Position numbers and translations under genes: made by a program
Part shown: positions 21,543 through 30,055 of the stretch, piece by piece
How positions within the stretch are numbered: position 1 is the stretch's first letter
Layout: the number at the start of each line of letters is the position of its first letter
Origin: a virus
Length of the DNA stretch: 33,753 nt
Virus record (IMG/VR): IMGVR_UViG_3300042922_000557
Coordinates: 1-33,753 of that record
Direction: 5' to 3' (one strand)
Notes under the pieces: generated by a model
The model's input: the letters and a program-made list of their open reading frames with translations, nothing else
What the model was told of the DNA's origin: nothing
The model's database searches: none

Positions 21543-22120
21543 GCGCTGAACTGATCCGCCTGCTGGAAAATCTCCTCCGCGTCGGCGTTGTTATTGCCGT
21601 TGATGAAGAGAGCTGGCGCGTGCGCGTGCAAAGTGGCGAACTCCAGACCGACTGGCTGCGCTGGAATACCACACGCGCCGGGGCATTCAGTATCTGGGTG
21701 CCGCCTTCCGTGGGTGAGCAGGTCTGGCTGGGCTGTATTGGTGGCAACCCTGAAACGGCGGTCATTATCGGCAGTCTCTACAGCAACGATCAGCCAGCAC
21801 CGGGCAGCAGCCTGAAAGAGATTGTGCTGACAGCGCCAGACGGTGCCACTTTCCGCTATGACGCAGAAGCCAGCGCGCTGGAAGCGCAGGGCATGAAGAC
21901 AGCACATATCAAAGCCTCTGCCAGCGTCACGCTTGAAACACCGATTGTAGAATGCACCGACCATCTGAGAGCGCGGACGTTCGAACTGTCGGAGGGCGGC
22001 ACGATGAAGGGCAATGTTACCCATTCTGGCGGATCGCTTACGTCTAACGGGGTGACGGTTCATTCGCACGTACATGGTGGTGTGCAGGGTGGCAGCAGCA
22101 ACACCGGGGGGCCGAAATGA
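21539..22120 (+). CDS. V: Baseplate spike protein (GpV)
   Basis: The 193-residue protein (P2 V about 211) has an OB-fold N-terminal part (VAVDEESWRVRVQSG), a beta-helical middle and a C-terminal apex. In VHSHVHGGVQGG the HxH pattern binds iron in P2 V. It is the membrane-piercing tip of the contractile tail. Confidence 0.93.
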   Translation: MSAELIRLLENLLRVGVVIAVDEESWRVRVQSGELQTDWLRWNTTRAGAFSIWVPPSVGEQVWLGCIGGNPETAVIIGSLYSNDQPAPGSSLKEIVLTAPDGATFRYDAEASALEAQGMKTAHIKASASVTLETPIVECTDHLRARTFELSEGGTMKGNVTHSGGSLTSNGVTVHSHVHGGVQGGSSNTGGPK

Positions 22121-22485
22121 CAGTCCGTTATATTGGCATGAACCCGGACGGCACGGGCCAGCTTACCGATACCGATCATCTGTGGAATTCAGTACGCGAC
22201 ATACTGACTACGCCGCTGGCAAGCCGGGTGATGCGGCGGGATTATGGCAGCATGATCCCCGATCTGCTGGATGAACCGCAAAACGAAGTGACGCGCCTGC
22301 AATGTATGAGTGCGGCGGTGATCGCCCTGACGATGTGGGAGCCGCGTATTGCCCTGAACGGCATCAATATTAGTTATTCAAAGGATGGCGCTGTCACCGC
22401 TGAACTGGTCGGCATTATCACCGAAACCATGCAGACGGCAGGCAGTGCGCTGACGCTCAGGAGTGGCAGCAATGGCAACAGTTGA
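22117..22485 (+). CDS. W: Baseplate assembly protein W
   Basis: The 122-residue protein (P2 W about 115) is the T4 gp25-like baseplate wedge component, with the conserved segment SRVMRRDYGSMIPDLLDEPQ. It overlaps V by 4 bp and J by 14 bp. Confidence 0.94.
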   Translation: MTVRYIGMNPDGTGQLTDTDHLWNSVRDILTTPLASRVMRRDYGSMIPDLLDEPQNEVTRLQCMSAAVIALTMWEPRIALNGINISYSKDGAVTAELVGIITETMQTAGSALTLRSGSNGNS

Positions 22486-23368
22486 TTTATCGCAGCTACC
22501 GCAGCCGCAAATTATCGAAGTGCTGGACTTTGAAGTCATTCTCAGCGAGGTCAAAGCTGTCATGCTGGCGGCATTCCCGCAGGAACAGCAGGCTTCTGTT
22601 GCCGCCGCGCTGGAGCTGGAATCCGAACCGCTGAACGTGATCGCCCAGGTGGTTGCCTACCGTGAAATGATGCTCAGGCAGCGGATTAATGACGGTGCGG
22701 CGGCGTGCATGTTGAGCCATGCCGTATCGTCCGATCTTGATAATCTCGCGGGCAACCTGAACACCGAACGCCTGATCATCACCCCGGAGACGGCAACTAC
22801 TGACGCGGTAACGGAAAGTGATACCGCACTGCGTTTGCGGGCGCAGGCTGCGTTTGAAGGGCTTAGCGTGGCAGGGCCAACTGGCGCATATGAATATTTT
22901 GCCAAAAGTGCCAGCGGCAAAGTGGCGGACGCCAAAGCGATCAGCCCGTCGCCTGCCGTGGTGGTGGTCTCTGTGCTGTCTACCGAAGGCGATGGCACCG
23001 CCAGCGCGGAACTGCTGGCGACGGTGGATAAGGCACTGTCTGCTGACGATAAGCGCCCCGTTGCCGATCGTCTGACCGTTCAGGCGGCAGAGATCGTGAA
23101 TTATCAGATCAATGCGCTGCTGTATTTCTACCCCGGCCCTGAGTCTGAACCTATCCATACCGCTGCGCAGGACGCGCTTCAATCCTGGCTGAATCAACAG
23201 GGCAAGATTGGGCGTGACGTTGCCCGCTCAGCCATTATGGCGGCGCTGCATGTTCAGGGCGTGCAGAGGGTGGAGCTGCTGGAGCCTGCCAGCGATATTG
23301 TGATCGCCGATACGCAGGCGGCGCGGTGTGAGTCATTCACGATTGAGACCGGGGGCACCGATGAATAA
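22472..23368 (+). CDS. J: Baseplate assembly protein J
   Basis: The 298-residue protein (P2 J about 302) starts MATVDLSQLPQPQIIEVLDF, closely like P2 J, and contains the baseplate-J segment ALRLRAQAAFEGLSVAGPTG. It forms the wedge ring with W. AGGAG lies 8 nt upstream of ATG 22472. Confidence 0.94.
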   Translation: MATVDLSQLPQPQIIEVLDFEVILSEVKAVMLAAFPQEQQASVAAALELESEPLNVIAQVVAYREMMLRQRINDGAAACMLSHAVSSDLDNLAGNLNTERLIITPETATTDAVTESDTALRLRAQAAFEGLSVAGPTGAYEYFAKSASGKVADAKAISPSPAVVVVSVLSTEGDGTASAELLATVDKALSADDKRPVADRLTVQAAEIVNYQINALLYFYPGPESEPIHTAAQDALQSWLNQQGKIGRDVARSAIMAALHVQGVQRVELLEPASDIVIADTQAARCESFTIETGGTDE

Positions 23369-23975
23369 CAACATGCTGCCGCCTTCGGCCAGCGGCTTTA
23401 TGCGCAGTACGGAGACGGTGACGGAACGGCTTACCGATATTCCTGTTGATCTGCGTAAGCTGTGGAATCCGGACGAATGCCCCGCTGATCTTCTGCCTTA
23501 TCTCGCCTGGGCGTTGTCCGTCGATCGGTGGGATAAAAACTGGTCAGAACAGACTAAACGGCAGGTGATTAAAGCCTCATGGCTGGTTCACCGTCAGAAG
23601 GGCACCATTTCCGCTTTGCGCCGCGTCGTTGAACCTTTCGGCTTTCTGCTGCGAGTGATCGAATGGTGGCAGGGCGGCGAAGAACCGGGAACATTCAAGC
23701 TTGAAATCGGTATTCAGGAACAGGGGATTACGGAGGAAACCTATCTTGAGCTTGAGCGCCTTATTGACGATGCCAAACCGAGAAGCCGCCACCTTACAGG
23801 CCTGTCTCTTTCGCTTCAGTCGCAGGGCTATATCGAAGCCGGGGCGGGATGTTATATCGGCGATACGCTGACCGTTTATCCCTATTTTCCTGAAACCATA
23901 TCCGTGGGCGGTGGCGACTACACCGGCGCGGCAGTCCATTTAATTGATACCGTGGAGATCGCAAGTGGCGACTAA
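23361..23975 (+). CDS. I: Tail protein I (baseplate)
   Basis: The 204-residue protein (P2 I about 176) carries the family stretch LPYLAWALSVDRWDKNWSE and the RQVIKASWLVHRQKGT segment. It probably connects the tail fibres to the baseplate. ATG 23361 overlaps J by 8 bp, and its end overlaps the H start by 11 bp. Confidence 0.93.
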   Translation: MNNNMLPPSASGFMRSTETVTERLTDIPVDLRKLWNPDECPADLLPYLAWALSVDRWDKNWSEQTKRQVIKASWLVHRQKGTISALRRVVEPFGFLLRVIEWWQGGEEPGTFKLEIGIQEQGITEETYLELERLIDDAKPRSRHLTGLSLSLQSQGYIEAGAGCYIGDTLTVYPYFPETISVGGGDYTGAAVHLIDTVEIASGD

Positions 23976-24996
23976 ATATTTTGCCCTATTAACCAATATC
24001 GGGGCGGCAAAACTGGCAAACGCCACGGCATTGGGTGCGCAGGTTGAGATCACCCAGATGGCCGTGGGCGATGGCAATGGCGCGCTGCCGACACCGAACC
24101 CGGCACAAACAGCACTGGTTCATGAGCGGCGTCGCAAGCCGCTTAATAGCCTGAGCGTTGACCCGAATAACGATAGCCAGATTATTGCCGAGCAGGTGAT
24201 CCCTGAAAACGAGGGCGGGTGGTGGATCCGTGAAATCGGTTTATTCGATAAAGACGGCGATATGATTGCCGTAGCCAACTGTGCGGAAACGTATAAACCG
24301 CAGTTACAGGAGGGCAGCGGGCGTGTACAGGTTGTGCGCATGATACTGATTGTCAGCAGCACCGAAGCGGTAACGCTGAAAATCGATCCGTCCGTGGTGC
24401 TGGCAACCCGTAAATATGTTGATGATGCCGTAATTGAAGTTAAGGCATATGCAGATGATGTGATGAAAAAGCATGTTGATGCAGCTAACCCGCATAAACA
24501 ATACCCGTTGATTGCCAATGCACTTAAAGAAATGGCTGACGCCGGATTGATAGATCAGGTGTTCGCAAATCTTGCTTTGGGAACTGCTGCAAAAAAGGAT
24601 ACAGGAGTTGAGGCCGGACAAATTCCCGATATGTCAGAGTTTACATTAGATAGCAGCGTTCCAGCGGGGAGTGCTACAGGATATATAAAGATCAACATTG
24701 CAGGCATAAGAATAATTGCGGGAACTGTCAGTATTCCGTTCTCTAATGCCAGCACGGTGCCAGCCGGTACTGCTGTTACAGGAGTGTTTACTTTGCCATC
24801 CGCTTTTCCTTCTCGATTACTTACGGTTGTGGGATGCGGTGGGGATATGGCAGCTAATAACTCTGGTTATTTTTCTTGCGCTTCTAATGGAAACGGCGGT
24901 GATGGCCGTACGAAATTCTCCTGGACGTATAGGGCTATTGGCAACAATTTGTCCAATGGCGGTACTTTTGCAAATTTCATCGCAATAGGTATTTAA
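23965..24996 (+). CDS. H: Tail fibre protein (short GpH)
   Basis: The 343-residue protein has a P2-H-like N-terminal baseplate-binding domain from MATKYFALLTNIGAAKLANA through GGWWIREIGLFDKDGDMIAV to about residue 170. A new C-terminal part follows (about 215-343, with ATGYIKINIAGIRIIAGTVS and a GGTFANFIAIGI end), resembling gp53-like fibre tips. P2 H is about 669, so this fibre is much shorter. Start is GTG 23965 with GGAG 8 nt upstream. The 3' half is visibly AT-richer, indicating replacement of the receptor-binding end by recombination. Confidence 0.9.
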   Translation: MATKYFALLTNIGAAKLANATALGAQVEITQMAVGDGNGALPTPNPAQTALVHERRRKPLNSLSVDPNNDSQIIAEQVIPENEGGWWIREIGLFDKDGDMIAVANCAETYKPQLQEGSGRVQVVRMILIVSSTEAVTLKIDPSVVLATRKYVDDAVIEVKAYADDVMKKHVDAANPHKQYPLIANALKEMADAGLIDQVFANLALGTAAKKDTGVEAGQIPDMSEFTLDSSVPAGSATGYIKINIAGIRIIAGTVSIPFSNASTVPAGTAVTGVFTLPSAFPSRLLTVVGCGGDMAANNSGYFSCASNGNGGDGRTKFSWTYRAIGNNLSNGGTFANFIAIGI

Positions 24997-24997
24997 A

Positions 24998-25402
24998 ATG
25001 AAAATTTGGTTTAGCGCTGAGTTAGACGCGTTTTTTCAAAGTGACTGGTTTGAAGAGCAACCAGCCGGTACTGTGGAAATTACAGAAAGTGAATTTGAAG
25101 AGTTAATGCAAAAGCAATCCTCTGGTTTACTGATTTCTCATAATGAGAATGGATATCCTGTTGCAATAGAGCCACCACCACCAACTAAAGAAGAGGCTGT
25201 TAGTTATGCAGAACAGCAAAAGACGGCGCTACTTTTGGAAGCGCAGGAAGTGATCAGTCTTTGGCAGACGGAGCTACAGTTGGGCATTATCAGCGATGAA
25301 GATAAAGCCAAACTGATCGTCTGGATTAACTACATCAAAGCCGTGCAGGTGGTGGAAACGTCGAAAGCGCCGGATATCACCTGGCCGGAAAAGCCGGAAT
25401 AA
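24998..25402 (+). CDS. G: Tail fibre assembly protein (GpG-like)
   Basis: The 134-residue protein starts one base after the fibre stop. It has the fibre-assembly-chaperone layout: an N-terminal beta part, a Pro stretch (IEPPPPTKEEAVSYAEQQK), a helical segment (LLLEAQEVISLWQTELQLGI) and an Ile/Trp-rich end (WINYIKAVQVVETSKAPDIT). The first half shares the AT-rich composition of the fibre tip and probably moved with it. Confidence 0.88.
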   Translation: MKIWFSAELDAFFQSDWFEEQPAGTVEITESEFEELMQKQSSGLLISHNENGYPVAIEPPPPTKEEAVSYAEQQKTALLLEAQEVISLWQTELQLGIISDEDKAKLIVWINYIKAVQVVETSKAPDITWPEKPE

Positions 25403-25511
25403 ATTTTTATTCCGGCACGCACCGCCAGTTTTAACCGTGCTGGCCATACGTATCGAGTACAGTCATTTTTAACGGTGCTGCAGCACTGCCAGTTATGGCG
25501 GTGTGTTCCGG
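25393..25511. repeat. Hairpin and long imperfect inverted repeat between G and U
   Basis: GCCGGAATAA (25393-25402, including the G stop) and TTATTCCGGC (25407-25416) form a perfect 10-bp hairpin. CCGGCACGCACCGCCA (about 25412-25427) is an imperfect inverted copy of TGGCGGTGTGTTCCGG (about 25496-25511), with a GTGCTGCAGCAC palindrome between them. This lies at one edge of the reversed tail block. It may be bidirectional transcription punctuation or a recombination scar. Confidence 0.45.
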
Positions 25512-25518
25512 AAGATGG

Positions 25519-25545
25519 AGCGGGCAAATGCCCGCTTTAGTTTTA
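25519..25545. terminator. Terminator between convergent G and U
   Basis: AGCGGGC (25519-25525), AAAT loop and GCCCGCT (25530-25536) are followed by TTAGTTTTAT on the plus strand. It closes the O-to-G late transcript just before the stop of the leftward U gene. Confidence 0.75.
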
Positions 25546-25555
25546 TGTGGTGCTG

Positions 25556-26044
25556 TCAGAACAGGCCCGATAGCGTACTATTGGCAGAGTTATAGGCTGA
25601 TGTGGCTTTATCCTTCAGCCCTGAGAGTAAATCGCCAACAGACGACGCTTGCAGGCGTTCGCGTAAATCTTCATCACAGCGCTGGAAGCTGATCGAAAAC
25701 TCTATTTTTTTCGCCTTTCCGTAGCGGTCAAACTCTGTATGCGTGGCCTGTAGCCCGGTCAGCACGTACATGCCGTAAATCTGTCCCGCACCGCTGATTA
25801 AAGGCCACGGTCGCCCGGTGTATGCCTGCGTTGCGAGAACGGTTAGAGATACGTCGCCGCCCGTAATTTCAGGGTAAAGCACCCCGTCAAGGTTGATCTG
25901 CGTTTCACCAGCGCCGATGTACTGCCATTTTGCCGATCGGTTGATGCGGTCATTCTTCACATGACGCCAGTTCAGTGAGTGCCGCAGCTGCTGGTAAGGC
26001 AGTGTCTTCAGTTCAAAAACGAACATCCCGTATATCATCATCAT
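25556..26044 (-). CDS. U: Tail protein U
   Basis: The 162-residue protein (P2 U about 159) begins MMMIYGMFVFELKTLPYQQL. It carries the conserved DGVLYPEITGGDVSLTVLAT and GAGQIYGMYVLTGL. GGGAGG lies 8 nt before the first of three consecutive ATGs. It is the last gene of the leftward FI-FII-E-T-U block. Confidence 0.94.
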   Translation of the reverse strand: MMMIYGMFVFELKTLPYQQLRHSLNWRHVKNDRINRSAKWQYIGAGETQINLDGVLYPEITGGDVSLTVLATQAYTGRPWPLISGAGQIYGMYVLTGLQATHTEFDRYGKAKKIEFSISFQRCDEDLRERLQASSVGDLLSGLKDKATSAYNSANSTLSGLF

Positions 26045-26059
26045 AATGTTGCCTCCCCC

Positions 26060-29026
26060 TTAATCTCTGTCTTTGAAGCTGCCACGGTTGAGCCGTTCAC
26101 GGCGGGCTAGTTCGGCACTTACGGCGTCGGCGGCAATCCGGCCAATTTCGCGCGCGTCCTGCCGGTCGACGCCGTGCAGATGTACGTGGATTTCGCCCGT
26201 AAAGCCTCCAGTGGCAACCGGTATACTGCTGGCGTTGCGGCTGACTGGCAGAAGTTCCGCTTGTTTAACGGGAAGCGATGCAGCCACCACTGCGGGGCGT
26301 GCGCTTAACCCGTTGTTCCTGACCGTGCTGGCCAGTTGCGATTCCTTCCATTCCCCACGAACGGCCAGCGCACGCGGCAGGTTTTTAAACACGATATCGC
26401 CGGGGCCGATCTTCTTCGTGTTATCGGCAGTCGCTTTGGTGTTGCTGTCGATATTCTGCAACCGGCGCATAGTGCCGTTATCGCCGGTCAGCGGTGAGGT
26501 GGGTTGCGGTGCTCCGGGCGGAACGTTTTTCACCTCAACTTTTTTCGGTGCAACCTTGGCAATATCACCCTGAAGAAAAGCTATTTTGTCCTGAAGAACG
26601 GCCATACGCTGCGCGTCTTCGATCTTCTTCCTGGCTTTTTCGGCTTCATCAGGCAGAACGCCGAGCTTTTTGAGTATCCATGCCAGCGTATCCAGCAGCA
26701 TTTTCGCAGGCGTAAGAACAAGCTGGAGCGCACCGCCCAGAACGTTGCCGAACACCTCACCGGCGCTGGCGCATTTATCCAGTGTTTCCTTGCTGGACTC
26801 CATCGGGGAAAGCAGAGATTTGAACCAGTTAAAGACCTGGCTAATACCGTTGCTCATTGCATCAAAGATGGGGCTGAACTGCGCGAAGGTCTCGCGTAAT
26901 GGGGCCAGTCTTTCCATGATGCCGGTAAATACACCTGCAAAAAATGCTTTAAGAGGCTCCCAATACCGCCAGATCAGCACTCCGGCAGCAACAAATGCCG
27001 CCACTATCAGGCCGATCGGACTAAACAGCAGCGACAACGCTGTACCCAGCATAGACACCGCAGCAGTGATCATGCTCCATATGGCCGGTAAGCCTGTCAG
27101 GCGGAGGGCGAGCATCCCGATGTTTTTAGTCAGTGCACCCAGCGCGGCACCAGGTGCAAGAAATGCCCCCATCAGTGCGCCGCGCATAGCGGGTAGGATG
27201 GTTGAAACTCCCCACATTTTCCCTGCTAACGAGCCGAGAACTGGCCCCCATCCGCGCACGCTTGCCATTGCCGGGCCGGAAGCCGTGCCGAGCGTTCGCA
27301 GAGCGGCAACTGTTCCGGTTATGCCCCTGCCCCCTGTCAGCAGGGTGAAACCTAGCTGGAGTTTAGCCAGCGGCCCCATCAGCAGTCCGATCGCCAGCGA
27401 TGTGCCGCCAATGGCGGCGGTCAATGCCAGAACGCTGCCACCGACAACCAGCAGGGATTGGGCGAGCTTCGGATTTTCCTTCGCCCACTGCGTCATATTC
27501 CCCACAACGTCACTCAGTCCCTGAGTCAGGGCGCGAAGCTGATTATCGACGAGATCGTTAATCTGGATACGGAAACCTTCCCAGGCGCTGTCCAGATTTT
27601 TGAGATCGCCATCAAGGTTATCCGCCATTATTTTGGCGGCTTTCTGTGCCTCACCTTTGGAGTTTTTCAGTTCACCCAGCAGCTTCTGAAGTTCGCCGCT
27701 CCCGGCCGACATAACCAGAGCCTGGAATGACTTTGACGCCTCTTCACCGGCAATATCTTTGAAAAATGAGAGCTTATCGGTATCCCCATACTTGCTAATC
27801 TTTTTATAGAGATCGGTTAGAACCACTTCAGCAGGGCGCATTTTCCCCGTTGCGTCAGCGACTTCTACGCCCAATTCTTTAAGCGCGGTTTTTGCCCTGC
27901 CGGTTGGCGCGGCAAGGCGTGAAAATGTGGCCTGCAAACCTGTACCGGCGATACTCCCGCGCAGGCCTACGTTCGCCATTACGCCGATCATGGCTGTTGT
28001 CTGTTCAACACTGACGCCAAGATTAGAAAGACCTGTCCCGGCGTACTTCATCGCCTCACCGATATTTTGCAGATCGGTGTTGGTGCGGGTGAACGCCCCA
28101 GTTAGTACGTCACTGACGCGATCCATTTCTTTGGGATCGAGACGGAACTGAGACAGAATATTTGAGCTGATATCGGCGCTTTCGCCTAAATCCATACCAC
28201 CGGCCAGCGCCATATTGAGCACGCCGGGCAGTGCGGCCTGAATGGCCTGCGGAGTGAAACCGGCCATAGCGAGAAACGCCTGACCGCTGGCGGCGTCAGT
28301 CGTGGTGAACTGCGTTTCAGCGCCCAGCTTTTTGGCCTGCTCACGAAGTGCGGAAAAGTCAACGGAGCTTTTATCTATGCGGGTTAGCGCCTGCACGCGG
28401 GACATTTCCCGATCAAACCCAACGGCGGGGGATAAGAAGCGTCCCGCTGCGTAACCGGCAGCAGTGGCCCCGGCAACGGCCATCGTGCCGCCGCCGCGAA
28501 GTTTGCCTGCCGTTTGCTGCATCTGGTCGTAGCGCGCACGTGCCTGCGTGACAGCGGCAAGCTGTCGCCGTTCCCGCTCCAGCGTCTGGTTGTACTGTTC
28601 GGTTCGACGTATCGCGCTCTGAATGGTGCGATCGCTGCCGACTAGCGAAACGCCGTGGCTGCGCAGCGCCTGTGAGGCAGCACGCAGCTTAACCATTTCC
28701 TGCGTGCGTGCAGAGTTAAGGCGCTCCAGCTTTGCGGCCAGTGCTGCCATATGTGCTTTTTGCTTGTCTGTAAGCTGTGTACCTTCCCGCTGCGCCTGAT
28801 TCAGCCCTTCAAGCGTCCGGCTGGCTTCGTCAATTTTGCGGGAGGTCTTTTGCACGCTGTCGCGCAGACGGTTGAACGTGCGGGACTGGCTGTCCAGATC
28901 TTTAATGCTGGATTGCGTTTTTTTGAGGGATTCTGACAAACCGCCCGCACTTTGGCGGGCGGCATTGACCGGGCGGGTAAGTTTATCGATCGCGCTGAAC
29001 GCGACGCGGATATTAAGGCTTTTCAC
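26060..29026 (-). CDS. T: Tail tape-measure protein (GpT)
   Basis: The protein is about 988 residues; P2 T is about 815. Its length sets tail length, so a longer tail than P2 is predicted. A long N-terminal coiled-coil/basic region (about 1-200) precedes the TP901-type core (AVGFDREMSRVQALTR to TTAMIGVMANVGLRGS). Several hydrophobic stretches follow around 525-710 (e.g. SLLVVGGSVLALTAAIGG). The start is uncertain: GTG 29026 (MKSLNIRVAF) has GGAG at 9 nt and matches the family beginning. GTG 29032 and 29062 are alternatives. It overlaps the E' reading by about 14 bp. Confidence 0.93.
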   Translation of the reverse strand: MKSLNIRVAFSAIDKLTRPVNAARQSAGGLSESLKKTQSSIKDLDSQSRTFNRLRDSVQKTSRKIDEASRTLEGLNQAQREGTQLTDKQKAHMAALAAKLERLNSARTQEMVKLRAASQALRSHGVSLVGSDRTIQSAIRRTEQYNQTLERERRQLAAVTQARARYDQMQQTAGKLRGGGTMAVAGATAAGYAAGRFLSPAVGFDREMSRVQALTRIDKSSVDFSALREQAKKLGAETQFTTTDAASGQAFLAMAGFTPQAIQAALPGVLNMALAGGMDLGESADISSNILSQFRLDPKEMDRVSDVLTGAFTRTNTDLQNIGEAMKYAGTGLSNLGVSVEQTTAMIGVMANVGLRGSIAGTGLQATFSRLAAPTGRAKTALKELGVEVADATGKMRPAEVVLTDLYKKISKYGDTDKLSFFKDIAGEEASKSFQALVMSAGSGELQKLLGELKNSKGEAQKAAKIMADNLDGDLKNLDSAWEGFRIQINDLVDNQLRALTQGLSDVVGNMTQWAKENPKLAQSLLVVGGSVLALTAAIGGTSLAIGLLMGPLAKLQLGFTLLTGGRGITGTVAALRTLGTASGPAMASVRGWGPVLGSLAGKMWGVSTILPAMRGALMGAFLAPGAALGALTKNIGMLALRLTGLPAIWSMITAAVSMLGTALSLLFSPIGLIVAAFVAAGVLIWRYWEPLKAFFAGVFTGIMERLAPLRETFAQFSPIFDAMSNGISQVFNWFKSLLSPMESSKETLDKCASAGEVFGNVLGGALQLVLTPAKMLLDTLAWILKKLGVLPDEAEKARKKIEDAQRMAVLQDKIAFLQGDIAKVAPKKVEVKNVPPGAPQPTSPLTGDNGTMRRLQNIDSNTKATADNTKKIGPGDIVFKNLPRALAVRGEWKESQLASTVRNNGLSARPAVVAASLPVKQAELLPVSRNASSIPVATGGFTGEIHVHLHGVDRQDAREIGRIAADAVSAELARRERLNRGSFKDRD

Positions 29027-29491
29027 TGTCACTGGCTCCACTTCGGACAGCCGCCCGCTCACGCCAGGCTATGACTTCGCCCAGCTCCATCGTGAAGACT
29101 TCAGAGGGCGGCCAGTTGAAAACAACCGCGATATCAGCGACCAGATCGTCGATCAGGTCGAACCGCAGGAGTGTTACTGATTCTCCGTCTCCGCCTCGCT
29201 CGATGCTCCAGACCCCGCAGGCGTCAAAAAAGGGACGAGCGCTTCTGACAGGCTGACAAAATCGCGGGTATCCATTTCGTTGATTTCGGTCTGCTTGAGG
29301 CGTGGTGACGTGACACGGGTCAGCAGTACCGCCACCGAATCCACATCCATATTCATCACGTTAACCAGCTTCAGCCCGCGCAGGGAGCCAGCCTGTTTGA
29401 TCTCATCCGTGATCGTTACCTGAGTAATTTTCTCATCGCCGCGAACAACGGGTTTTGCCAAAGTAATGGTGTTATCGTTTTTTTTGCTCAT
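29013..29491 (-). CDS. Tail assembly chaperone GpE+E' (-1 frameshift fusion)
   Basis: After -1 slippage at 29225-29231 translation continues to TAA 29013-29015, giving about 159 residues. The E' part ends with a GpE-family signature, VVFNWPPSEVFTMELGEVIA then WRERAAVRSG. No ATG, GTG or TTG with a ribosome site is obvious for separate translation of E', which supports the frameshift. As in lambda G/GT and P2 E/E+E', the minor fusion probably loads tube protein onto the tape measure. Confidence 0.85.
29174..29491 (-). CDS. E: Tail protein E
   Basis: The 105-residue protein begins MSKKNDNTITLAKPVVRGDE. It contains the tail-assembly-chaperone-like segment SLRGLKLVNVMNMDVDSVAV and ends acidic. 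GGAG lies 9 nt before ATG 29491; the earlier in-frame ATG at 29527 lacks a good site. The P2 homologue is about 91 residues. Near its end is the slippery heptamer for the -1 frameshift. Confidence 0.92.
   Translation of the reverse strand: MSKKNDNTITLAKPVVRGDEKITQVTITDEIKQAGSLRGLKLVNVMNMDVDSVAVLLTRVTSPRLKQTEINEMDTRDFVSLSEALVPFLTPAGSGASSEAETENQ
29225..29231 (-). other. Programmed -1 ribosomal frameshift site (T_TTT_TTG)
   Basis: On the leftward strand, the zero-frame codons CCT-TTT-TTG contain the heptamer T_TTT_TTG, of the X_XXY_YYZ type known for P2 E. The -1 frame then stays open for 70 codons and encodes the E' signature. Confidence 0.88.
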
Positions 29492-29539
29492 TGTTGAATA
29501 CTCCGGGCGGCACGGGTATGCCGCCACTTATCAGGTTAA

Positions 29540-30055
29540 TCAGTTACCCATTCCCAGCGCAGACGTAATGCGGTCAGGGTAGATATTCTTGCCGTCTTTC
29601 TTGTAGATGAAGTTCAGCAGATCAAACTCAAACAGCGGCTTATCGTCGATGGTGAGTTTGTAATAAGTGTTCTTCATCGTGTAGCTGACGGAGGTGTCTT
29701 CTCCCTGCTTGCTTTCGCCGCCGTCCATTTCGGTGATGCGGCCGCGCAGTTCGACCTCTACCAGCAGGCTTTCACCATCGGTGTAATACTCACCGGCGAA
29801 GCGGAAGCGGGTCTCGTCGATATCGCCGCAGTAGTTCAGCAGAAGTGACTGAACCAGACCGCCAACCACCATCGTGGTATCAAGTGCGCCACTGTCCAGA
29901 CCGAGATCCACAGCAGCGGAGCCAATCATCCCGCCGCCCTGAAAGTCTTCAGTCTTACGGGTGAGTTTTGGCAGTGTCACGGAAGAGACTTTGCCAATGC
30001 AGTTGCTGCCGTTCACAAAGCAGGTGAACAGGCGCAGTTTGTGAGGAACCGCCAT
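29540..30055 (-). CDS. FII: Major tail tube protein (GpFII)
   Basis: The 171-residue protein (P2 FII about 172) begins MAVPHKLRLFTCFVNGSNCI. It contains QGGGMIGSAAVDLGLDSGAL and YYTDGESLLVEVELRGRITE, typical of the contractile-tail tube family. It starts immediately after the FI stop. Confidence 0.95.
   Translation of the reverse strand: MAVPHKLRLFTCFVNGSNCIGKVSSVTLPKLTRKTEDFQGGGMIGSAAVDLGLDSGALDTTMVVGGLVQSLLLNYCGDIDETRFRFAGEYYTDGESLLVEVELRGRITEMDGGESKQGEDTSVSYTMKNTYYKLTIDDKPLFEFDLLNFIYKKDGKNIYPDRITSALGMGN

Noticed and set aside
25403-25555. Site-specific invertase crossover for a fibre or tail inversion
   Set aside because: No invertase gene is present, and no matching inverted crossover pair was seen between this gap and 31283-31390.
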